Shown here one piece after another: positions 44,640-54,960 of a stretch of 64,000 nucleotides of DNA. Source of the stretch: Icerya purchasi (taxonomy: Eukaryota; Arthropoda; Insecta; Hemiptera; Monophlebidae). Each line of letters begins with the position of its first letter. Within the stretch, counting starts at the first letter, position 1. Both the position numbers and the translations under genes were made by a program. The notes beneath the pieces were generated by a model. That model was given only the letters and a program-made list of their open reading frames with translations, made no database searches and had not been told where the DNA came from. The DNA lies in assembly GCA_039619475.1 (NCBI GenBank), contig CM077116.1:27725191-27789190 (forward strand), read 5' to 3'.

Positions 44640-46180
44640 ATTCATCATCGTCGGCAGCAAATGGCTATTACTTTAGGTTCAGAGGCCATAGAAACTGCTC
44701 CTCGGATTACATACCTTGGCCTGATTTTCGACAGAAGGCTGTCATGGATGGATCATATAAATTATCTCAGAGCTGCTTGCATGAAAAGGCTAAATCTCAT
44801 GAAAAAGTTGTCACATACTACCTATGGTGCGGACAAAATTTCTCTTCTCAGAATATACAGAGCCTTGAATAAAAATCAAAATGTGACTACGGTTTTCCTG
44901 CTTACGCGTCTGCTACACCAACAACCTTGAATCGATTAAACTCAGTCCGTCATACAGCCTTACGCCTTGCACTTGGTGCATTGAGATCAACACCAATAAA
45001 CCATCTTCTTCACGACTCTGGAGAGCTTCCCGCTGATCTTCATTATTCTTACATCCTCCTTAAATTCCACATTCACTCACTCATAACTCCTGATCTGCCT
45101 GACTCTATAATGTTTTATCACAACTACCAATCTATTCCTTATTCAAATTTATTCTTTCACAACAAGATTACAAACATCTTCCAAAACCTTGACATTAACC
45201 TGCCTCCTCTCTGCAAAACTAGCCAACTCTTCGATATCCATTCCCATAATATGTGACACATCTCTCCTAAATCTTCGCTCATCACCACAATTCACTATTC
45301 AGGACTCGTTCCAGAATCTTCTGAATATGTATAATGGTCATGAAATACTGTACACGGATGGAGCAAAAAAAGGAAATTCCTGTGGTTGTGCCGTCGTTTA
45401 TAAACATGGGACAATTCGATGTCCACTTCCATCAACGTTCTCCGTGCTGTCGACAGAGCTATATGGAAAAAATCGGAGTTAAAGCATGGTGTATACTAAT
45501 TTGCACAGATTCCCTTAGTTCCATCAGATGTATACAGAACAGATACGAACATCAACATCTCTTCGCGAAAACTATATCGGAAAAAGCGCTTACTTATTCG
45601 GGTCAAATTGTACTCACATGGATACCAGGGCACAGCAATCTTGGAGCTAATAACGAGGCTGACACAGCGGCAGCAGAATCATGTAATATAACACCAATTC
45701 CACTCATACCAACGCCGAGTAAAGATATCCTGATTCATATTCAGGGTAAGCTAAAGACAAAAGCAACGGAACGATTCGCTATTCTTCCTCACTACGACTC
45801 CAGCGTCACAGATCCGGTAATGTCGACGTCCAGGCGGAATGAGGTAGTCCTCTGCCGTGTTCGGTCCGGACATACACGTCTTACGCATCAGTTCCTGTTT
45901 GCAAAAGAAAAACGGTTGACCTGCCCTGCATGTAATACTCCCCTTACCATCGCCCACATCCTAACTTCCTGCACAACTTATACTTTCCAACGCCAACTCG
46001 CTTACCTTCCTAATAATCTTTCTAACATACTGCGACGCACCTCCTCCGCCGAAACTAAACTCCTCCTCTTCCTCAATAATACAAACATCCTACCTTTAAT
46101 CTAATATAATACCTTTCCTTCCGTGCCTCTGGCCCAAGTAGCAGGATACGGCACGGTTACAAATCACAGAAGAAGAAGAA
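44640..46180 (+). mobile_element. I-like retrotransposon, 5'-truncated, (GAA)n tail
   Basis: The fragment begins near 44640 in the region after the RT core, contains RNase H and the Cys-rich C-terminus, a short 3' UTR with GGATACGGCACGG, and AGAAGAAGAAGAAG at about 46168-46181 as a simple-repeat tail. It is markedly less AT-rich than its flanks. No target duplication was identified. Confidence 0.85.
44661..46104 (+). pseudogene. ORF2 C-terminal part: RT thumb, RNase H, zinc motif
   Basis: Frames 44661-44930 (ITYLGLIFDRRLSWMDHI, KKLSHTTYGAD), 44927-45256 (RHTALRLALGALRST), 45189-45482 (ILYTDGAKKGNSCG and STELYG, the first RNase H Asp and the Glu) and 45334-46104 join in sequence. The last holds ICTDSLSSIRCI, the motif WIPGHSNLGANNEAD with the final catalytic Asp, RSGHTRLTHQFLF and CPACNTPLTIAHILTSC. 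The frames are linked by about three small indels, including one within RNase H near 45480. It resembles I-group elements and differs from copies 1 and 2. The RT core is missing by truncation. Confidence 0.85.
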
Positions 46181-46351
46181 GTAAATAAAAATTGTTAAAT
46201 GAACAGTTTTAACGTATAAATTGATAAATTTGAATTGAGCATAAATCATTTTCCCTGAATTACTGGAAATAAAATAAGTCGAATAATTCAAAAAGAAAAA
46301 TAAGAAAAAAAGAAACTATTTGCGCACCAACACTTCACACTGACAAGTCGG

Positions 46352-47319
46352 ACTCGAATTGCGCACCGCTTTAAAAAAAAAAATCCAGATTTTATAAAAT
46401 CGACGAAGGAATAAAATGAGTAGAAGTCGCTCTTTCAGTGATTTCCAAAATGTCTTATCATATCTCGATGGGGAACGTTTGCTATTTGGAATAACATTTC
46501 GGTTGCTTAGAAAAAACCTTAAGGGTTTGCGAAAAATAGGCTATCATTCCGTTAGCAGTACGGTTTTATTTTAAATATTTTTAACAACCTCTAGGGAACG
46601 TACACATTTAAGGAATGTTGCATAAAATAGAGAATCATTTTTTGCGCGAATATTATATATAATGTAAATTACAATAATTTCTAACTGAATATGTAAATTT
46701 TCAGTGCACGGCATATTATATTTCATGAAGCTTGTGTTTCACATTAATACAAAATACGTTCATATCAGCTGATTAATTTACATAAAATACAAATGTAATG
46801 ACCGTATGAAATTTTCGAGTTCGACAAATTAAGCATCTATTATTATAATAACAGAAAGATAAAAGATGATAAACGTAAATAGATCGTTAGGTGTATGTTA
46901 AATTACTGAAGGTTGAGCTAACTAGCAAATTGCAAAAGCCAGAATCAATTTTTAATGATTGAAAAATAAATGAGATCTTAAATATATCACAGTTATTTAT
47001 CAAAAGTATATAATATTTGTTTCGTAAACGAAAAATAAAATTGGAAGTTTGGAAAATTTTTTTAATAAACCGTCGTTATAGAGGAAATATTTTTAATACA
47101 TAAATCGGTGTTATTGTTTTTCGTTGGCGGATTAAAAATTTATTTTAAAAATATGATGCGTAAAAATGTTGAAAGCCATTGAACATTCAAATGTTATACG
47201 ATAAAGCGGCCATCAGTTTTAGAACCACTGAGTCCAACAAACAGCGATTATGGTCCCGGTGCCGTTTTCGTTCGTTTTTTATATTTCATACCGGCAAACT
47301 TCCGGTGCGCAATTCGAGT
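46352..47319. repeat. Segment bounded by exact 17-bp inverted repeats
   Basis: ACTCGAATTGCGCACCG at 46352-46368 and its exact complement at 47303-47319 enclose 968 bp of AT-rich DNA. A second GCGCACCAA lies outside the left copy at 46322. No frame in the interior resembles a transposase and no target duplication is visible. Confidence 0.4.
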
Positions 47320-48289
47320 GCCGCCTTTTCCAGTAATTATGCGGACAGCAGTGGTAGAAATAAATAAAAAATAGTTAAAAAGTTTAAAAATAAAAGGTTA
47401 ATAAACACGGAAATTAAAGTACATTTAACCTAGCCGGGTAATTTACAACAATTATACAAAACTCGTGGTTTTAAACAATTAAAAAAGCGATAACGAATAA
47501 AGCTTACCGAAAGTAAAACAATTTTACCATCTAAACGATGTGAAACAAATATGCAGATCTGAATAACCTCGAACATGAACGGAAAAAGTGCAATGACATT
47601 TTTTTTAAATTATCTACTAATTAAGAGAAGAAAAGATAACATATGCGCATTTTAGTTTAATGAGAAATGCTGATTGATATTACATATCTCATTCCCGATT
47701 TAGTTTATATTTTCTCGAAGAGTCGCTCGTATCGTTGATTAAATTCTTTTTAGCTTAAAAATTGCTCAAATTAATGCAGCTTTCCGCTTCATAACAGACT
47801 GACGAAAATTATTAACCTTAATATAATAAAAATAGTTCAGTTTTCAAGTTGTGAGCAAATACTACATTGCCCCCTTGGTGTTGCTAAACACCGAACATCT
47901 CGAAACTTAAAAACCGAATTGGAAAAAGAACATATTATAAAATCGCTTAAAAGAAAAAAAAAATCAATTTCATAGTCAAGTACCGTTCTTTTCTTTTTAA
48001 TATACTAGAACTTAATACTGTAACAAATATACAAATTTTCTTACTTTTTTGAGATACGATATAAACTGTTTGATAGAGATGTAGAGGTTGTCTTCTTACG
48101 TCGCTATTACTTTTTGACAGAGATATCGTTTTTTCCTTCTACCGCTAGTAATTGGCTGTTTTGCAATTTCTGAACTACTTATTGCATCAATGTGAAACAA
48201 AGCTCAGTACGAAATATGTAAAACTTTCCGTTACACAAGCATTATTCCTTCTATCTGTAACGTGATATTAAGTTTTGCTAAAAATACGG
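47320..48289. other. AT-rich DNA, no gene seen
   Basis: Nothing was recognised beyond A/T runs. Confidence 0.5.
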
Positions 48290-48855
48290 TACAACTCTTC
48301 TGCACCCTTAAAATTTCAAAGTTCGAAAAAAAAAATTGTTCCCCTTTGGTGCACAATGTAAACAGTCTTCGTGTAAAATTACAATGCGTTAAACCTATTT
48401 TTTACGAAAATATTACACTTCGTGTATTTCTTAGAAAACAGTTTGTAATAACTTCTTTTCATCCCTTAAAGTTCGAATTTTTAAAAAATCTTTCTTATTT
48501 GTTATGTTCGGTGTATGGGTAATGTCATTACGGAATTTCAATTACCCGGTGTAAATAGTTTCGGCTACTTACGTCAAAAACAGAGTAGTAAAGCACTTCT
48601 CCGTCCTTAAAATTTACAAGATTTGAAAAAAAATTTGCCCTCTCCTAGTAGACTATATATAGAATCTTAATGTAAAATTGTAATCTGATAAACTTATTTA
48701 CCCTGAAAATATCACACTTTGTGTATTTTTTGGAAAACACTTTTCAACCTTTTTTTGTACCTCTTAAAGTTCGGATTTTCAAAAACATTTTTATTTGACA
48801 TATTCGGTGTATCGGTAATGTTCGTATGGAATTTCAATTATTTGGTGTAAATTTA
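48290..48855. repeat. Tandem ~300-bp imperfect repeat
   Basis: Units at about 48290-48556 and 48590-48852 share, in order, CCTTAAAATTT, a GTTCGAAAAA-like block, GTGTAAAATTACAAT or ATGTAAAATTGTAAT, AAAATATYACACTTYGTGTAT, CTTAAAGTTCG and GGAATTTCAATTA..GGTGTAAAT. The offset is 296-300 bp. A third, more diverged unit may run from about 48890 (GTTCCATACGAATTTTCAG). The 86-codon plus frame in unit 1 is not conserved in unit 2, so I read this as non-coding. Confidence 0.65.
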
Positions 48856-48899
48856 TTAGATTTTTAAAAGCGATTTTCTGATTTTACCTCTTCCTTCCC

Positions 48900-51039
48900 T
48901 CCCCTCTCTTTCAAGAAAATTTTAATTTTTTAATGTATTTTTGCACAGGTAAAAGTACATTGTGTCGCAATGTTCCATACGAATTTTCAGCTTCACAGAC
49001 TTAGTGATTTCAGTGGTATGTAAATAATTGTTGGACTGTTTAGTTATTAGTTCGATGATCTTTGAAAAAAAAATGATGGTGAATGAGGACCCCCTCCCCC
49101 GACACATACATACACGCACTCACAAAAGAAAGGTCAAATGAAAAATAAAATTTCTTTTACACATTATTAGGGAGTCAGCCAAATGAGAGTATTTAAAAAT
49201 AATAAAAAACACATACACACACGTTTGTCGATATTATTTGTTATTCTTAGGTTTATCAGTAATGTGCTGCCAACAAGAGGCTTTATACAGTGCGTCGAAA
49301 CTGTTAAAATGTTGGCCATATTCGAAAGGTCTGTATAAAATCATACGTCATTCTAGAGCTTAATAATGCATATCTATTCTCAATTGGAGACGGTTTATGA
49401 ATTTTAATTGACAATAAAACGTAACAAATCTTATTTATTTAGCTGAACATTTTTTAGTGGAAGGTTATTATTATGTAACCGAATAAAATCACCTGTTCAA
49501 GGTTAAATATATTGTTTTGGTGTGTCTAGCTTGCGTTCATCAAGTAGGTATTTTATTGATGCATTTGTAGAGTACGTTCTTTTTCTTTGCTATATTGTTT
49601 GTTTTTTTTTTTTGGAGAAATATGAAGTATATTTTAAAAATCGATTTGGCTTTAATATTGTATAATTTCAGAGAGCATGTTGCAAAAGTACGTGTAATTT
49701 GAAGAATAATTGTAATGAAAATTAAAAAATATAATTGATATTAGAACCATTTAAAATTTTATTTATTTTTTTGAAAATTGCGTAGCTAAAGGAATATTTT
49801 GTATAATGTTGTATTTGAGTCCACACAGGTCCGCTCTCCAATTGTATATAAGAAATTTAAAAATCCTCTAAATTTGGGTTCGGTTAAGAAATATTTTAGA
49901 AACTCTTCAAGAATAAAAAAAAAAATCAGAATTTTATTCTTGAAAATGACTATTTTCTCTACATTGTGTTTTTTTTCTTTAAAATAAGTAAGCAAACTCC
50001 GAAATATTTTAGTTTGAAATAGATTTTCAAAAACGGTTCAAGAATTTTAAAATTTTTAAATAGTACATTTTAGATATTAATATTAGGGCTTTTTGTTTTA
50101 TTTTTTTTTGTTTTATTCTGTTTATATCAGCTATGTTAAACTTTCAAGAGCCGTGATAAAAATATTAAATATTAACAGTAGGGCGCAGAAAAAAAGAAAA
50201 AAAAAAACGGAAAAGTATTTTTTCATATAAACTTTGATGTTATACATAGAAAAGTGTATACACAAAAACCAGTCATAAATCACCCCTATACATAGAGAGG
50301 CCTATATAGATTAATAAAAAAAAAGAATTCAGTTTTTTTTGTTGCTACTGATAATATTTTATATAAATAAAAAGTGGCTTTAATTATGAAGTGGAACATG
50401 CTAAAAACGCTTTTCTTTTTCACTTTAAATGATTTTCTCTTACATACAATTTACTTATTATTTGTGCGATGAAAAAAAAATTACGGTATTCTTAAAATGT
50501 TTACTTTAGATATACCACAAATTCTTTAATAGGTGCTAATCAAGTTAGAAGCGCCAACAGCAGCTACAGTAATTACATTAAAGTATTAACTTCAGTACTG
50601 CGTTACGTGCTGGATAATTCTAAAAGTTTTTCATGTATTTTTAACTCGTATTTCGGAATAAAAGCGGTTATCTGAATTTTCACACTGGAATTAATGATTT
50701 AATTTCTAAAATTCTCACCTGTATCGTCTCTGATTTAATTGGCAATGGTGTTTCGAGATAAGTTTAAGTCTTTGATTTTCTTTAGTTTATTGCCTCTAAT
50801 CTCTAAGATATAACTGATTTTTTTTTTTTTCTGAGTATATATGTATTTATTTTTAATCACGCTGATTTCTTTCGTCAAGCTCTTGTCGACGAATTATATT
50901 TATACATTCTAATATTATCACTTAAATTATATATATATATATAACTTGTAATATCTACTATCTACATTTTAATATATTTTTGTACTTAGCGATAACTATA
51001 TTCTATTTTTTTTTTTTTTTTGTAATCTATATATTTATT
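48900..51039. other. AT-rich DNA, no gene seen
   Basis: Both strands show only short AT-driven frames. A CCCCCTCCCCC tract lies at 49090-49100. No element ends were recognised. Confidence 0.45.
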
Positions 51040-51727
51040 TACTTTTTTATTACGCATTCTCTTATTTTACGTTTATTATTTTTTTTACATTTCCTTCTTT
51101 TTGAAGCTATTCCCTTATATTTTTTTTTCTTTCCCCAATGTTTTCCTTTTTTATTATATCCTTTAGGTATTTTATTTAACATCTGAGTTCTAATATATTT
51201 GTTAGTTTGCTCCTCCCCCAACTTTGTTCTCTGCTAACGGCAGTTGGTTCGTAACCTCAACTTGTATTCTAATTTTTTCCTCCAATTCAATTTTGTTTCC
51301 TGTTGTTATGTATTCCCATATCTTCGCTAATAAGTACATTCCTCTTATGCTCATTACGTTTTTTTTTTCAATTACTTCACTTTCAGTTTCTCCCTTAAGG
51401 ATTTGCTATTAATTTCAAGCATTGTATTTGCAGTTTATTTATTTTCCTCGCACATACTTTCTTCATCATCTCCATACCTAAATTCCATATCTGATACTCG
51501 AATCCGCTAGCGCGTGATAAACTATTTTTAATGTGTTGCATATTTTTTTAATGTATACAAAGCTGGTAATATAGCTTTAATTTTCTTTGCAATATGTTTC
51601 GTGTGTATGTCTCATTTAAGTGTTGGTCCATCATTACACTCAAAAATATTTTTGTTACTATTTAGCCTGATGAGCCATTTGGTAAAAAATTGTTTAACTG
51701 AATAAGATTCTAGATAGTTTCCGGTTT

Positions 51728-52040
51728 GAATTTCGTCAAGGATGTGGTATCAGAGAAGCATTGGCCGCAGTTAATATAGTGCTACAGAAATGTCAGGACC
51801 AAAGACGCGACGTTTTCATATGCTTCTTGGACTATGAGAAATCCCTCGATCGAGTCAAGCACGATAAACTAATACAAATAATAAAACAGAAAAGGGATAA
51901 ATGAATACGATCAAAGGATCATACAAAAATTCTATTGGCAACAGAGTGTTAAAATTCGTATAGAAAATAATGAATCGGAATCAATACACGTACGCAGAGG
52001 ATTTAGGCAAGGTGTGTTTTATCACCCCTGCTATTTAATA
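51728..52040 (+). pseudogene. RTE-like RT, segment before mariner insertion
   Basis: FEFRQGCGIREALAAVN, CFLDYEKSLDRVKHDKL (first catalytic Asp in FLDYEK) and then, after stops and a shift, a decayed RQG...SPLLFNI block up to the TA target at 52041. The frame is broken at least three times. Confidence 0.8.
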
Positions 52041-52042
52041 TA

Positions 52043-53327
52043 CATAGGTTGTCCAAAAAATTTTGAGACTGAGCTGATATTTCCGGAACCACGTAAGCTA
52101 ACGACAAGCGATAAAATATGTACATCGAGTGCACGACAACATATTCAAAAATCAAACCTCTACGTGCAGTAGAACACGCGCGAGAAAAAAACGCGCACGC
52201 TGTAAGAAGTGACCCTAACAATTTTTCAAGAGAAATAAAGACACAAGAAAAACGAAAAAAAGTTAATTTACATATGGTAGAAAATCAATTTTTTTTTTTT
52301 TTGAAATAACGTCCCTCGTTTTCGAGACATCTGTTCCACCTTTTGCGCCATTTTTCAGTAATAGTTTTGGCAAATTCGGCCGGAAGGATCGCTTTGAAGA
52401 CGGTTTGACAAGCAGTAGTCGCATCTTCATTACTCTCGAGCTTGCGTCCACGTAGGCGGCTTTTCAAGAGGGGAAATAGCCAGAAATCGTATGGAGCGAG
52501 ATCTGGACTGTATGACGGATGGGGCAGGACTTCAACGTTTTGCTTCGTGAGGAAGTCGACAGTCGCATGGGCGGTGTGCGGTCTCGCATTGTCTCGGTAC
52601 AAACATCAAGATTTTCTGATTTCAGAACGCTTGCGAGAAATGTGTCGTCGCAGAACTACAAGGACTGGATCGGTAGTATTGTGCAGTGATCGTTTGGCCT
52701 GCAGAAACGTGGTGCTGATAAATCAGTCCTTTCCAGTCAAAAAACGTGATGACCAATACTTTGGCAACAGACTTTGCTTGCCGAACTCTGATGTCAACGA
52801 AAAATTGTCGGCCGAGAACGCGTGTGATCACACCATAGGCTTGCCTCATTAATTGAGGAGTACGCGTAGGCGCATATCCCAATACATAACAAAAATGTAC
52901 CACCGCTCTTTGATTACAACGTCGCACAGAAATATCGGAATCAATTTTCGTTACAACACACGAATGACGACACAATCGATACAACGTTCCGATTCTACAC
53001 GTTTTTCTCTACTGCGCGTTCTATTGCATCTACAGCGGCGATTTTCGGATATGTTATTGCTGCGGGGTGGGGCTACACGAGGTTCTTTTTTGCCTGCCAC
53101 CAGAATGCACGGTTGTTCCAGATCTCCAACCAAACACGTCAGTAGGGTGAACTTGTACATACGTTACGCGTTTCGTTCTCGTACGCGTTCTGTTGCACCT
53201 AGAGGTTTGATTTGTGAATATGCTGTGGTAGTCATGTTTGGCTACTCGACATATTTTACCGCTTGTCGATAGCGTGCTTGGTTTCAGAAATATCGGCTCA
53301 GTCTCAAAATTTTTTGGACAACCTATG
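52043..53327 (-). mobile_element. mariner-family transposon, 1,285 bp, TA target duplication
   Basis: TA lies at 52041-52042 and 53328-53329. The ends CATAGGTTGTCCAAAAAATT and the following 12 bases (32 in all) are identical and inverted; similarity then continues with mismatches to about 52190 and 53180, giving arms near 145 bp, which is long for a mariner. The minus strand encodes a decayed DD34D transposase. Confidence 0.93.
52285..53160 (-). pseudogene. mariner transposase (DD34D), frameshifted
   Basis: Frame 52984-52622 contains KSVAKVLVITFFDWKGLIY (first catalytic Asp) and AGQTITAQYY; its C-terminal residues are out of frame. Frame 52602-52285 contains RDNARPHTAHATVDFL (second Asp) and HPSYSPDLAPYDFWLFP (third Asp); exactly 34 residues separate these two, the mariner signature. 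The N-terminal helix-turn-helix region is not readable and the minus frame 53160-52951 shows no clear homology. All three catalytic residues survive, but the ORF is split. Confidence 0.88.
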
Positions 53328-53329
53328 TA

Positions 53330-54190
53330 TATGCTGATTCCATCTTTAAAAATGCACTGCGGAATAGAAGTTTTTGGATTGAAATAAATGGCAAGCGTAT
53401 CAGTAACATCCGGTACGCGGATGACATCGTTCTATTGGTAAATTCAGGCAAGGAACTATAACAGCTAGTAAAAACAGTAAACGCGGTAGGCAAGGAATAC
53501 GGACTTACAATTAATGAAAGAAAAACGAAAATGATGATAATCAGTCGTAAAACACATCAGAATGTAAATATAATAATTAATGGAAAAGTGACAGAAAAAG
53601 TCGCGGAGTATAAATATCTTGGCAGCTACATCGCAAACATGTTAGATTCAAATGTGAAAGTAAAGAGAAGGTGTAGATATGCTAAAACAGCTTTTGGAAC
53701 AATGCGGAACTTGCTCACAGGTTCATCATTAAGCCTCAGTACAAGACAAAAGTTTATAAAGCGTTACATCCAGCCGATTTTATTATATGACGCAGAAGCA
53801 GCGACATATACTAAAAGAACAATGAGATATTTGGAAGCATGCGAAATGTGAATGCTTAGGAGAACCATGAAGATATCACGGACATGAATGATCACGAACG
53901 ACGAAGTGTTGTAAAGGGCAAACACAACAAAGAAAATCCAGTTATTTCGGTCACGTTATCAGAGGGAAGCAATACGAATTTTACACTTAATTATACAAGG
54001 AAAGATTATTATGGGAAAAAGAGAGCGAGGAAGAAGAAAGACGACATGGATCGACAACATACGAGCATGGCCGGGAAAATAACAATGAAAGGCTTGGTGG
54101 ACGCAGCGGCCAAACATGAAATGTGATATTTCGCCAACAAATGGTCATTAACATGCACATATCAGCGCATGATACGAGAAGAAGAAGAAG
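53330..54190 (+). pseudogene. RTE-like RT, segment after mariner insertion
   Basis: The frame resumes as YADSIFKNALRNRSFW, then IRYADDIVLLVNS with YADD at 53414-53425, a stop near 53459, then TINERKTKMMIIS. The open frame 53531-53851 has KVAEYKYLGSYIAN, RYAKTAFGTMRNLL and ILLYDAEAATYTKR, collinear with the minus-strand fragment at 5511-6068. Downstream frames read IIQGKI...KRERGRRKTTW and a final region before the (GAA)n tail. Several stops and shifts are present. Confidence 0.8.
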
Positions 54191-54197
54191 AATTCTA

Positions 54198-54960
54198 ACT
54201 TGTGGTAGTTCTTCATTTCACGCTCGTTTCTTTCTCCCATCGAGTGTATACATTTATTTGAGTGCATTATTACATTTGAATAATACAAATCCCACCTGCC
54301 CTTTTTTTTCCTAATACCATTTCTTTAGTCTTTTGAACATTAATTCTTGGATTTTTATCGTGTATCCATTTACCTATTGTTATTAAATATTTTGGTATTC
54401 TTATTTCCGCCTTTTCGATTCCATTATGTGATGTAACTATTGTTATATCATCCGCCAACGAGACTATATTACTATATTTTAATTCCCTGTATAAACACAA
54501 ATTTTATGTATAATAAATAATATTGGCGTCAAGTTGCTGCGGTACTCCTACATTCATCATCTCTTCCCTTTTATACTTTGCACATTTAATACATTGACAC
54601 TTGTTTTCCTTTGTTTTAAATAATTTTAAAACCTTTTTTTAAACTATTCGTTATCCCTATTTCCTTTAATGTGTTTATGAGAGCATTTTATGATTAACCA
54701 TTTCGAATGCTCTAGTAAGATCTATAAAGGTCATTAATAACTTCTTTCCTCTTTGAAACTCTTATTTTTTCAGTATATTCATCGATTGCTTTCGATGTGG
54801 ATTTTTTCTTTTAAAAACCACTGTGTTTTGTCAATTATCCTATTTTCTTGTTTACTCCGATAGATTATTTGCTACATATTTTTCTAATATTGTTGCAATC
54901 ACGTTACAGAAACTGGCCTATAATAATTGTTTGCAGTTGTAGATCCTTCCTTGATAGGAA
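54198..54960 (-). pseudogene. RT core of the outer minus-strand element
   Basis: On the minus strand, RT motifs appear in order over several frames: YYRPVSV, an IIDKTQWF block, a decayed FIDL..AFE, then LADDITIVTSHNGIEKAE and GKWIHDKNPRINVQKTKEMV in one frame. The LADD box keeps both Asp residues. Several shifts between 54960 and 54500 break the ORF. Confidence 0.6.

Larger units (their letters stand above)
51713..54191 (+). mobile_element. RTE-like retrotransposon, 5'-truncated, (GAA)n tail
   Basis: ATTCTA flanks the element at 51707-51712 and 54192-54197, a likely short target duplication. It begins inside the RT (FRQGCGIREAL) and ends with GAAGAAGAAGAAG at 54178-54190. It is interrupted at 52043-53327 by a mariner. 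With the mariner and one TA removed, the reading LLFNIYADSIFK is restored across the junction, which confirms the nesting. Confidence 0.85.
51040..54960 (-). mobile_element. Jockey/I-type retrotransposon, split by nested insertions
   Basis: The minus-strand element occupies about 54960-54198 and 51706-51040. The first part gives NYYRPVSV near 54930, QENRIIDKTQWF, FIDL...AFE-like codons near 54735 and LADDITIVTS (frame 54500-54270). The second part gives VMMDQHLN and KKIKAI...PALYTLKKYATH with shifts near 51640-51540. The join falls between the RT core and the downstream segment, where the RTE-like element is inserted. Clade is uncertain because RNase H is not readable. Confidence 0.6.

Noticed and set aside
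50980..51186. 68-codon Phe-rich ORF suggesting a membrane protein
   Set aside because: Produced by T-rich sequence at the end of the minus-strand retrotransposon; antisense frame is equally open.
52442..53272. Plus-strand ORFs of 136 and 139 codons
   Set aside because: They are antisense to the mariner transposase; the minus strand carries the DD34D motifs.
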